From Papiliotrema nemorosa (lineage: Eukaryota; Basidiomycota; Tremellomycetes; Tremellales; Rhynchogastremaceae), in NCBI GenBank assembly GCA_032158125.1, contig JASKOT010000029.1:1-64000 (forward strand): DNA of 64,000 nucleotides. The letters are read 5' to 3'. The notes under the pieces are model-generated. The model was given only the letters and a program-made list of their open reading frames with translations. It made no database searches and was not told the DNA's origin. How positions within the stretch are numbered: position 1 is the stretch's first letter; each line of letters begins with the position of its first letter. This document shows, one piece after another, positions 44,934-55,045 of the stretch. A program made the position numbers and the translations under genes.

Positions 44934-45821
44934 CTCGCCGAAGAAACTTTAGGGGATTTGTAACTTATCGAATCAACACTGCGAGGGTGAAGGGGCCTCA
45001 GCTGGGATTCAAGGACAGAGGCGACTTGTTTACTCATTCGACGTGTTGTTTGCTTTGATGAGTGAGTGACAAGGGCCTGATGGGACCTTGAAGGACCGCT
45101 CAGTCCGTTTCCCTTTATCACCAATCTCGCCCTTGACTCAAGCTGACTTCACAGTCTATGCTCCAGCGACTGGACCAACGGCATGCATGACCATATGCAT
45201 CCATCGACCTGATACAATCTGCAGGTCATGCCTGGGAGAGGTCTGATTCTTCTGCGAATGATGCGCTCGGTCGACTTGAAACATCAACCATCAAACCGCA
45301 TAAAAAGGGGGGGGGGGGGGGGTCAAACGCGCGCGACTTGTTTATTCCTCGGTACATCCCTTGCATCCCCTGGCCCTTCTCTCATCGTCCTTTACACCCT
45401 CGTCGACGATCAAAACGACGTTGGACGACATTCTACTCGATGTCAACAACACCAACAGATGCATGGGCATATCGAAGATCAGGGTAAACAACGCCTACTC
45501 CCACCGGCGTTGACTGACCATCCCGTACTGACCCCCCTCCCTTTCTCTCTGAGGTTCATCTTTATCCCTCCATCTTCGTACTGACGTTCCTTGTACAATC
45601 TTGACGAATCTCACACGTAGCTACCGCTGCTCCTGGCACCACGATCTTGACGCTACCATCCACGACCGGAATCTACCCACGTAACCACGATAGGCGACAT
45701 AGTCCTCGTCCACGATCCCCGACAAACAATACGACCTCTTAACGATCACCCTCTCTTGTAAACGTATCGGCTTGTCCTGAGCTCATCGACTGGGTTCATC
45801 ATTGCTGTCCACTCGTTAACG
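44934..45821. other. Intergenic / long kinase 5' leader
   Basis: About 890 bp. The right half is pyrimidine-rich, as expected for a long 5' UTR of the kinase gene, and it includes the poly-G tract at 45307-45322. No gene was seen. Confidence 0.4.
45307..45322. repeat. Poly-G homopolymer tract
   Basis: Sixteen consecutive G residues within the kinase upstream region. The sequence is direct; the length could be affected by sequencing error. Confidence 0.85.
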
Positions 45822-48800
45822 ATGCCTGCCGCTCGTACGTCAGGACTATCCAAACCCAAGTCTAAGATTCGTCTACGACTTGGGCTGACCCAGTCATCTC
45901 CTAAAGTTTCTGTACCTACCGTCTCCAATACCCCTCAACAACCCTATCAGCCTTCTTCTATCAACTCCAATTCGTCTTCACTCGCTTCTTCCGCCTCGCA
46001 CACCACTTCTAGCACCGCCAACGCTCCGACAGAATCTCTCACCGCATCCACCAACACGGCATCTTCCCGCTTCTCCCGAGGAGACTCCAGAAGTGCTTTT
46101 GCTCTCGAGATTTCACCCTCCACTGCTTCTATCAACCATCCTGATACCGCATTCGATACCGTCTCTTATGCTACCGCCTCACCGACTAGTGCTTGTTTTG
46201 AAGAGGACAGTCACAGTTCTTCCACTCTCGGACACCGTGAAGTCTATGATCTCCCTTCACCCTCAGCGGATGAGGCGACTCAATCTGAAGGCGAGTTTGA
46301 GCGACCGGTCTATTACCATAATCTGGAGAACGACGCGACAATGGCTTACACCCATCCTGGTATCGTGCGAGCTGCTGCGGCCGCCGACGACATCTTTTAC
46401 ATCTCTGACGGTCAACTCGGATCAAGGTTCAACTTTGACAAGGAGATCGGATACGGGAACTGGGGGAGTGTGTGGGTCGCTAAACCCAGGCGTGGACCTC
46501 TGAGGGCTGATGGGAGAGAAGTCAAGCTTGGGAGGAGATCGGCTTCTGCGGGTGGAATGGAGGCTGAAGGTAAAGTCGCCGTGAAGCTCGTTCATCGACA
46601 AAAGTGTGACGTGAGTTGCGGGCCTGAATCTCGGACACGAACTGATGACCAGACTACCGCTGCCAGAGTCAGGGCTTTATGGGGTGAGATGAAGATCATC
46701 AGATCTTTGCGACACGAGCCGCACCCCAGCATAATCGCTTTTGAAGCGTTTGTTATCACGCCCTCTTATGCTCTGTGAGTGGAGCTACTCGATCTCACAT
46801 CATGGGCTGACAGCTAGTATCATCATGCCTTATCACCCTGAGCTCATCCCCGTTGAGCTTCCACCCAGTCGAGCCTGTCCAGTCTTCCGTCAACTTGCCA
46901 GTGCCATTGGATATTTGCACGAGCGAGGCATCACGCACAACGATATCAAACCTGCCAATATTCTCCTCACTTACTATGATACGCCGATCTTGATCGATTT
47001 TGGATTCGCGACCAAGTGGGAAGTCAACACGCGAGGCGCATTTTTGACGACTATCTCGTGGGGCACCCCTGAGGTCAGCTGTCTCTCAGCCTACATTTTC
47101 ACTAGCTGACGAATCAGTATCTCGATCCCCAGCGAGCAAGGGGGTTGCCCCATGATGAGCGAGCCTCGGATGTCTGGTCTCTCGGAGTGAGTGGGAATGC
47201 ACAACACGTTGGCGAAGCTAACGACTTCTAGGTCACGATGTTTGAGATCCTTATCGGTCGAACGCCCTTCGAATTGGATGAGGATGAGATCTTCGAGACA
47301 CCTGATGATTTCCTCATCTACTATGAGCGAGCCTTCCGAGGCGAGTGGATTGGAGACTGGGACATGCCTTATGGTCAGTCGCAGATCGGGATTCAAGGCT
47401 GAAGGACTCTGATCATGCAGATCTCGAAGAATTACTCCGAGCCATGATCTCCCCTGACCCTGCATATCGGATTTCCGCTATGCAGGCATACCATCATCCC
47501 TCACTCCGACCTACCTCTCCCAGTGTTCTCATCACCCCTCACTTTGTCCGAGCCGCCGCATCGATGGAGTTTGACGGTCAATACGTTCCTCTTCCTGTTC
47601 CGACAGCGCGCGATGTTGAACACGGGGACAAAAAGAAGACTAAGAAGAAGAAGAAGGCAGTTGGAGGGGACAAGGAGAACAGACCTTTGGCCCGAGCTCC
47701 CACTCCGGCTTTGAGCGAGTCCATTAAGCAGCACACCTCTGTGCCGAGAACCAAGCGGGATCCTCTTTCGTCGCGCTTGGGCGAGAATGTCGAGCCTATG
47801 CCGTCACCCACCAAGGCGGTCATCAAGTCGAAAGGCCTGCTCGTTCAGCCAACTCGAAATCGAGAGGAAGATACCACTCGTGAGTCCTCAGCGCCCCGCT
47901 CCGTTTGTGTATCGCTGACTTCAGCTACAAAAGTGGGCAAAACTGCTCAATCGCTTCGCATGCAAGAACTGTCAACCTTGGCTCAGAAAGAGAACAAGGG
48001 CAGTCTTCGAGTATCGGAAGCCCAAGCACCCACTCTCTATCGAGCTGCTTCTGCCAACTCTCTCGCTACAAATGCAACTATCGCTACCCTCAAAGCTGGA
48101 GCCGATCATCGAACATCGGGCATTTCTATCGTCTCAACCTCCACTGTCCCGGTCAAGACGAAAGAAGAGGCAGTTCTCAAGACCATGCGATCTCTTGAAG
48201 GCACACGAAAGATTCAGCGAGTCAAATCGAGAGATGTCCTCGGTGCAATCAAGCGACCTGCACCTTCCCCTCCCAGACCAAGGAGTCTGGATAGTCAGAT
48301 GGAGACGGACACGAGGAAGAGCAAGGAAGAACAAAGAAGGAGCTTGGGTATCGAGCGACGCCTCGAAGATTTACAAGAGGAATCGCCAGCACGAAACGAG
48401 GTCCCCGACGCAGGTGAGTCGAGTTTTTGGCATGTCAAAAGGTGTCATCAAGCTGACATACCAGTCCGGGAATCGGCCAAGCAGCGTACTATCACCTCTC
48501 CACCTAGAAAATCTCCTGCGAAGTCTGTTCGAGTACCGTCTGTCGCATCCCCGCCTCGACCTCGCATCAACACTCGTCCCACTGAAGTTGTCAAAGCTGG
48601 CAAGCCATTCCCGAACGGGATATGGGACGAGCCGGCAAGCCCTCTGACGGAACTTCGACAGAAGATTCTGTCCATTGATAGTCAGTCGCGTCTGCACCCA
48701 CGTCTTGCTCTCTAGCTAACAAGGTAGATGACAACCTTGAGAGATTCCGAAAAGTCTCTGGAGACCTCATGGTCAAGCGAGCTTCCGGCACGCTTGGCCA

Positions 48801-50233
48801 GCAGACTGACAAAGGGGTGGTACCTAGTGTTGAGGGCAGCCCGGTGGCAGAGCAGGACGCCAGATTGGACAAATTTGCTCTGTGGGTCAAGGATGTTGAA
48901 CGTGAGTGGCCTTGATTATTATGATGGACAATTATTGATGGACAGGACTCGTTGCGGATACTCGTAAAGCTATTGCCGAGGGAAAAGACGCTCCTTTGCC
49001 CAACATCACCCTTCCCGGGGAACTTAGGGGTCTGTCTTTGCCTGGTTTCAACCTTGTACCGCCTACCGAAGCTGGCACGGAGATCAAGGAAGACGAAGGA
49101 CCGGTTCAGCAACATCGGTTCGGCCTCACACCCGAGAAGGCGGCTGCTATCCCTACACATTTGAGGACGAGCTCGACTCAGGTTGAGCCTGCCACTCCAC
49201 CCAAATGGCTGCTTGACCAGGAGGCAGCAGCAGAGCTACTGAAAGCCGAGCAAGCAGCAAAGGCGGTGGGGACAGCCAAGGTTGAGCCGGGCTTTCAATC
49301 TCGGTCGGAGGAAAAGGAAGCCAGACCGAACTGGATGAGCAAGGCTGATCTTGCTGTTGTGAAGAAGGGTCCCAAGAAGGAGCGACCGACAGGTGAGCAG
49401 CATTCAGACTGGTCTTCGAGTTTGACTGACGTTTCCAGTTTCATACGTGCTGAAGCTATTCGGTCAAGAGAAAGAGAAACTTCCCGGTCGAAGTCAGACT
49501 CGTGAGCTGGCTGACTCTCGGAGCGATCAGAAGCTGACCATCAGCCGAGCCGATGACGACTATTCCTCTCAAATCTCCTGGTGGTGGTCAGACACTCCGC
49601 GGCGCCCCTTCTACTCCGGCTCTCCGAACGACCACCGTTCGCACGTCCAAAGGTCTTGTTCGAAAATCCGAGTCGAACTTGCGCAACTTCAACACCATGC
49701 CAACTCTGTCTGCGATCATGGCTGAAGGTCAAGCTTCTTCTGGAATCTCTCCCCGTCGAGCAGTGTATGAGGATCTACTGGAGTCCACTCCCGGTGTCTC
49801 ACGACAAGGCGATGGCTGGACATCCTGGACCTCGCCGAAGGGGATGGCCAAGACGAGCAGTATGGCTTCTCTCCGAGAGAAAGCGCTTTCGTTCTTACGG
49901 GACGATCATCGAGACTCGAGGGATTCTAGAGACATGCGCGAATCTCGGCAAGCCCTGCGGGAGTCCAAAGAGCTCGCAAACGCGACGACTACTGCTGGCG
50001 GTGGTCGAACCGAGAGGCATATCGTAGATCTCGCCCGAGAAGTCGAAGATCAGCGAGAGCGACTTCGACGCGGATCTAAATCAGACCTCAAACGACCCGC
50101 TACACCTGGTATGAACGGTCTAGGTCGTGTCAACGCCAATGGGCTTGGCGTTGGAGGTGAAAAGAAGGGTCTATTCGGCCGATTGAAGGGATTAGTAGGG
50201 AAGAAGGGGATGGAGAGGGTTGACGAGGCGTAA
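45822..50233 (+). CDS. Large Ser/Thr protein kinase with disordered C-terminal half
   Basis: About 1,300 residues over ten or so exons. The kinase domain lies at about residues 205-530. It has a glycine loop (IGYGNWGSVWVAKP), the catalytic lysine in GKVAVKLVHR, a catalytic loop GITHNDIKPANILL (His-Asn-Asp instead of His-Arg-Asp), the metal-binding LIDFGFA, an activation segment ending TISWGTPEYLDPQRA, and SDVWSLGVTMFEILIGRTPF. The N-terminal 200 residues are Ser/Thr-rich. After the kinase domain comes a Lys-rich segment (DKKKTKKKKKAVGGDKENRP), long Ser/Pro/Arg linkers and a short helical tail (KGLFGRLKGLVGKKG). The subfamily is not recognised; the layout, a kinase followed by a very long disordered region, is common in fungal regulatory kinases of polarity or cell cycle. 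The start at 45822 follows a pyrimidine-rich leader. Confidence 0.85.
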
Positions 50234-50824
50234 AACTCGATTCTACGACAGCTATGAAGGCGACGAAACGACATGACGCAACGCCTGATGACCGCTTCAC
50301 GATCGCGCAAGACCTGATACGATTCTTCAGACTTTACCCAATGATACCCCCGATCTGATACCCAACCGATACCCTTACACATACCCAAACATATCTCGAT
50401 ACCCATGTCTTCTCGATCTTCGCCGTATATTTTCTCTTGTGCCTATTCTGGATTCTCTGCCGATCTTGCCATCCATGGCTATCCCTTTCCCTCTTTGACC
50501 GATGATCTACCATCGAGATCTTCGAGTGCACCGTTCTATGGGGTTCACATCGTCGATTCGTACAATCTTTCTGCGCGATACCTGACTTCATTTACGGTAC
50601 TTCAGTATACTTTATACGCTGCAGACATGCCCAACGCTCTCTTCCCTCTGGCATAGTAACATCGCACGAATCTTGTCCGCAGAGTCGACGCGGGAATCCC
50701 TGACGGTCGTCGTGAGCGCCGATCTCAAGTCCATTCCACCAGATGATCCTGTTTCATCCTGAGCAAAAGGACCTTCCCTCGTCATCGTGCGAGGGACAGT
50801 CTTGACAATCCTGCGAGTGTAGAC

Positions 50825-50829
50825 CCCTC
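50825..50829 (+). promoter_or_regulatory. STRE-like CCCCT stress element
   Basis: A CCCCT pentamer about 150 bp upstream of the HSP9/12-type gene. It matches the core bound by Msn2/Msn4-type zinc-finger activators in fungi. A single pentamer is weak evidence by itself. Confidence 0.35.
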
Positions 50830-50892
50830 CTTTGTTGTACGTCAGTCTAACAGGAGAGCTTTTACATGACGTCGGTGAGCGAAGATGGGACA

Positions 50893-50900
50893 TATATAAG
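50893..50900 (+). promoter_or_regulatory. TATA box of the HSP9/HSP12-type gene
   Basis: The sequence reads TATATAAG, 76 bp upstream of the ATG at 50976, a consensus core promoter typical of inducible stress genes. Confidence 0.7.
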
Positions 50901-50975
50901 CTCTTGACATGCCATCTCCAGCCTGTCCTTCGCCCAAACGCAAGGCATATTCCTTTACTTACCCTTTGCTATACG

Positions 50976-51646
50976 ATGACAGACGGACTCCGACAAGACA
51001 ACATTGACCGAGGTATGTCATGCCGCTCCTCACCTTGCCCTTCTGCCGTCGACCTGCACGAATCTCCGCACTGCGGCTATACCACGCCGTCTCCAAGGAT
51101 GCCGAGTATAACTGACCCCAATAGCCAAGGCGGACCTCAAGCCCGAAGGCATGAAATCAACTGGTGAACAAATCGGCGACTCCCTCGCCAAAGGTGCCGA
51201 TGGTCTCGCCTCTTTCATCCCAGGACAAGAGAAGACTCGAGACCATTTCACCGATAATGCCAAGACGCCCAACTTGACTCACGATCATGGTCGATCGGGG
51301 GGACTCGAAGCGTTCAAACCTGCCGGTGAACAAACTACCGGTGAATACCTGAAGGAGAAGGCGGATCAGTAGGTGACGATTCCCTCGCATATCGACTCGT
51401 TTCATCACATCTCAGAGATTGACGACCAGGGCGGCGTCTTACGTTCAGCCTGACAAGTCAAAAACCCAAGAAGCGAAGGACACTATCACGCCAGGACATC
51501 ATTCTGACACGAAAGACGAAGGCAAAGGGTTGTTGGACCAGGTCGGAGAGGCGGTCGTTGGTGCGAAAGACGCTATCGCCAATGCTTTGGGCGGGACTGG
51601 GTCTGGCAATACCACCGCCGGAGCGGGACCTCGAAACGACCTTTAG
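50976..51646 (+). CDS. HSP9/HSP12-type small stress protein
   Basis: Hsp12 (fission yeast Hsp9) proteins are small, soluble, intrinsically disordered and strongly stress-induced; they bind membranes and help cells survive heat, drying and stationary phase. Three exons join by phase: 50976-51012, 51125-51368 and 51430-51646, for about 165 residues. The N-terminal module opens MTDGLRQDNIDRAKADLKPE, then KSTGEQIGDSLAKGADGLAS. A second block contains KAAGEQTT-like repeats with GEYLKEKADQAASYVQPD, and the C-terminus has GLLDQVGEAVVGAKDAIANA and a Gly/Asn-rich end. All are diagnostic of the family. It is longer than budding-yeast Hsp12, with an internal extra module, as in many basidiomycetes. TATA and STRE sites upstream agree with stress regulation. 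Confidence 0.9.
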
Positions 51647-51916
51647 ATAACGCTGTTCTCGTTTGCTCAGAGATATGTCGTTGAGGATCTGTACTACCTG
51701 TCTGAATGTACACTCTGTTCTATTGCTCTGCTTGCCCGCAATCCTGCACAGCGGATGCGCCTGTATTTTGAAGCAGCAACACTCTGTATCAGCAACAGTT
51801 AGAATGGATTCAAGACTCAATTCGCCATGAGCCAATGGATTGGAGCTCGCCCCAAGTTGTGGTGCTTATTATGGGTCAAATCAATGCCAGACACTATCGA
51901 AGTGAAGGGACATAAC

Positions 51917-52492
51917 TGTCATGAAGGCTACCTCGACGCGACTTACTTTTGCCACCAACGACCGAGGATATATGACCGAGACCTCAACGACTTCGCCTAT
52001 TTCGCTGGAATCGCCTACTTCAACGACTACTCGACGATTCTCGCTGAGAAACCGATTACCGCCGAAGAAGTCCAACGAAAGGTAGATCGAAAGGTGGAAT
52101 ATCGTTCAACTCTTCGTCATCACTCAACGCTCATTCAACGCCCAAGGAATCCTTCGTTCATGACCAGAAAGATATATGATTCCTTTTCTTTAGCTTCTTG
52201 TTATTGAGTCAATACAACACTATAACAGTGCTTTCAGCATCACTACTCGTTATCTACTCGTAGTTCTGCTATCAAGTCATCTTTAGCTTCGGCTATTCTC
52301 GTCTTTCCAGTCACTCTCGCTCAAATCTCGTTCATCTCGTTCAGTCTCGCCGATTATCACTCAACCCTCAGCGACTTAGACGACTTAGTTACTGGTAACT
52401 AAGTTCACACATATCGTTGAGTACCTTCTCTCTCTAGGCTAGATAAACTAGTCACGCGTTGGGCTGGTAACTAGTAGTGGAGCAACGTGACA
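51917..52492. mobile_element. Solo LTR, family B copy 1 (young)
   Basis: A 576-bp element starting TGTCATGAAGG and ending AACGTGACA, the TG...CA termini with TGTCA/TGACA ends of LTR retrotransposons. It is flanked by a perfect 5-bp target duplication, ATAAC at 51912-51916 and 52493-52497. It is CpG-rich, so probably recent. No internal coding region accompanies it, so it is a solo LTR left by recombination. It lies about 270 bp downstream of the HSP9/12-type gene. The other copy, B2, is at 53707-54272. A perfect small hairpin, CTTAGTTACTGGTAACTAAG, lies inside at about 52386-52405. Confidence 0.85.
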
Positions 52493-52502
52493 ATAACTTT
52501 GC

Positions 52503-52755
52503 TGTCACAATGCTCCCCTACTAGTTACCAGCCCAACGCAAGACTAGCCACAAGCCCAGAGACTGGTTACCAAGGACTAAGTCAACAAAATCTTGAGGTT
52601 TGAGTGATATTTATGAGGTAGACAACGTACAAGGAATTTGGGTGAGGAGTTGGCTAGATTGGATGAGAAGTACTGGAGGGCAGGACTACAAGTAGATAAC
52701 AAGTAGTGATGCAAAAGCACTATTATAGTGGTCTATTGACTTGATAACAAGCGGC
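52503..52755. mobile_element. Diverged, inverted LTR fragment related to family B
   Basis: It begins TGTCACAATGCTCC and continues CTACTAGTTACCAGCCCAACGC. Apart from a few changes, that is the reverse complement of the last ~37 bp of LTR B1. A second block at about 52688-52751 is the reverse complement of B1 at about 52198-52258 with scattered substitutions. Between them the similarity is weak. The element therefore lies head-to-head with B1, only 10 bp beyond it, and is older and CpG-poor. The right boundary is not defined. Confidence 0.6.
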
Positions 52756-53663
52756 TGAAGAACCGGATCATTCTGCTTCCCCTTCTATCTGTGTTCCTTC
52801 CTTTGCTGAGCAGGGTTATATCATAAAGATTGGCTAAACAGGGTATTTAGGGTTGAACAATGACCAAGGGTTGATCAATGACCAACTGTGTAGCTAAGCA
52901 CCTGCTGATATTTGGCAATAGCCCTTGGCAAGAATAGCGATAGCCACATCTACAGGTAATACTCAACAAAATTGTTTGGAGAAAGATTGTCGGGTGCCTG
53001 GGGTGTGAGATACCTGACTGGCCCGAAAGTTATTGGCGTGTCTACTATATACCCAACTCTATCAACCTGTCTTGGAGGAAGTGTGGTCAGATGGAAGTGT
53101 GAGAGGTGTTGATGAAGGGATGTGGTGGTGTGTTGTTTGAAGATAATTTCTATGTGAGAGGTACCAATGTCAGAGATATGTGAAGGTGATGATGACAAAG
53201 GAGGGTATGATGTGACGATGAAGAGTGAAGTGTTAATGAGAGTGAGTGAAGAAGTTGTAGGAGTAAGGGAAGTGAATCCATCAACATGTACACGGAGGGT
53301 GTCCTGAAGGGAACCAACCAATGTTGAGTAGAGTCACCGAGGAGGCGAAGAAGAAGCAGGAGTTGAATGTAAAGGGGATGATAAGGAAGAAGATAAGGAA
53401 GAAGATGTTGAACACCAAAGTCCAAGATGCGTCTGCTTTACATACATGCTGGGTTTCCAAGGTCGGAGCAGTCACTCGGTTCCGAGGGACTCAAGACCCA
53501 ATCTCTGATGTACAAGTAAGTATGAGTCTATCGTGAGTTGCAGTTCCCGACTGTGGCTCCTGTCTTATGTATCTGTGCTATCCATTCACTCTACAAAGAT
53601 TTGGTTGGAGATCCTTGGGTGTTGAGAGCAAGGCAATTTATATGACGCATTGGAATGGCCTTC
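52756..53663. other. Retroelement-like debris, no intact gene
   Basis: About 900 bp of low-CpG DNA with short frames only. On the plus strand from about 53090 to 53440 it is purine-rich (GA/GTG-rich), as in decayed internal regions of LTR elements. I could not find gag, protease or polymerase motifs, so it cannot be assigned to any element type. Confidence 0.4.
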
Positions 53664-54668
53664 TGTCAGAAGCGTGGGGTTGACCCTATCCTGGATTGGC
53701 CCTAACTGCCATGAAGGCCAGCTCAACGCGACTTACTTTTGCCACCAATGACCGAGCATATATGACCGAGACTCTAACAACTTCGCCTATTTTGCTGAAA
53801 TTGCCTACTCCGGTGACTACTTGACGAATCTTGCTGCGAACCCAATTATTGCCAAAGAGTCCAAGGAAAGGCAGAGCGTTAGGTGGAATATTGTTCAACT
53901 CTTTGTCATCATTCAGCGCCCAAAGACCTCTTTGCTCATGACCCAAGAGATATAAGTACTAGGAGGAAGGCGGTGGATTCCTTTTCTTTAGCTTCTTGTT
54001 ATTGAGTCAATACAACACTATAACAGTGCATTCTGCATCACTACACATTATCTACTTGTAGTCTTGCCCTCTGTCATCTCCAGCTTGCGCTTCTTTTGTC
54101 CTCCAACCACTCTTGTCCAGATCTTTCCGCCTTGCTCACTCTCAGCAAACATCATTCAACCCTCAGCAACTTAGCCAACTTAGTTATTGGTAGCTAAGTT
54201 CACATATCTCGTTGAGTACCTTCTCTTTCTAGGCTGATAAACTAGTCACGCGTTGGACTGGTAACGTGACACAATCAAGGATTGCTGAAGAGCCATCATC
54301 TTTAACGACTCATCTTTATACCTCGTCCAGAAATCTTCTTTCTCTGCTAGAGCCATGCGCCCACTTTCCGACCTTATTGTTGTGTCGCCAAAGTTCCTTA
54401 TTGTTCGCCAACAACAATATGCACCTTGCGCGAGTAACCTTGAATCCCTTTTGTTCCCTTTTCTGCCAATGTAGCCAAACTTCACCATTACTTTGGAGAC
54501 AATAAGGATTGTCTTACGTCGGACATATACAATAAGTAACGTAGGCAAAACAATAAGATCCAGGAGCGAACCTAGTTTCTTCGAAGTATGTTGTTGGTCG
54601 GCAATCTTTTGGCCATCTTTGCTCGTCCTTATGCTGTCATCGGCTACCTCACAGTGTCACACCTGACA
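53664..54668. mobile_element. LTR, family A copy 1 (old), interrupted by a nested family-B LTR
   Basis: It starts TGTCAGAAGCGTGG and ends CACACCTGACA. The part from about 54280 to 54668 matches the reverse complement of the family-A LTR at 56403-56985, base for base except mainly for C-to-T and G-to-A changes at CpG. The left part (53664-53706) matches the reverse complement of 56943-56985. About 145 bp of family A are missing where B2 was inserted. No matching target duplication flanks this copy (CCTTC before, CAATT after), so it is old or rearranged. It is inverted relative to copy 2. Confidence 0.75.
53707..54272. mobile_element. Nested solo LTR, family B copy 2 (old)
   Basis: A 566-bp copy starting TGCCATGAAGG and ending GTAACGTGACA, aligned along its whole length with B1 at 51917-52492. 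It differs mostly by C-to-T and G-to-A at former CpG sites and by a 16-bp deletion near its right end. It sits inside family-A copy 1, so it was inserted later than that LTR, but its flanks (CTAAC and CAATC) no longer match. Confidence 0.75.
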
Positions 54669-55045
54669 CAATTGCAGTCAGACCAATCCCTTGATATAGA
54701 TTGTTTTATCTAGTGAGTTGCTTCCAGCTACATCTTGCTGTAAAAATATACAAGCATTCAGAATACCAGCCTTGTTTCATTATAGGGCGTGATGAAACAC
54801 TGAAGGTCACAGACTTGTGTAATAGGCAATGCCCATGTAGCGTTTTTGATACGCCATGGCTGTTCACTCTCCTTTTACCCACCTTTTACTTTGTCCCCCA
54901 AAGCTGCGGGAAGTATCTCATTCCAGGTGGTGTGAGCCAAGAAGGAAGTCACATCCCACATAGAAGGGTTGTGAGTGTTGAGTATCAAGCCCAAGTGTTC
55001 TATCCCCTTACACACAACCTACATTTTTTGCTACTCTGGCTTGCA

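Larger units (their letters stand above)
50234..50975. other. Intergenic / HSP12-type promoter region
   Basis: About 740 bp between the kinase stop and the stress-protein ATG. It holds the STRE and TATA box listed separately. No gene was seen. Confidence 0.45.

Noticed and set aside
51827..52207. 126-residue plus-strand frame next to the HSP9/12-type gene
   Set aside because: Most of it lies within solo LTR B1, and it is not preserved in copy B2.
53150..53440. Hydrophobic Leu-rich minus-strand frame as a membrane protein
   Set aside because: It is the complement of a GA/GTG-rich low-complexity stretch in retroelement debris, so its leucines come from base composition.
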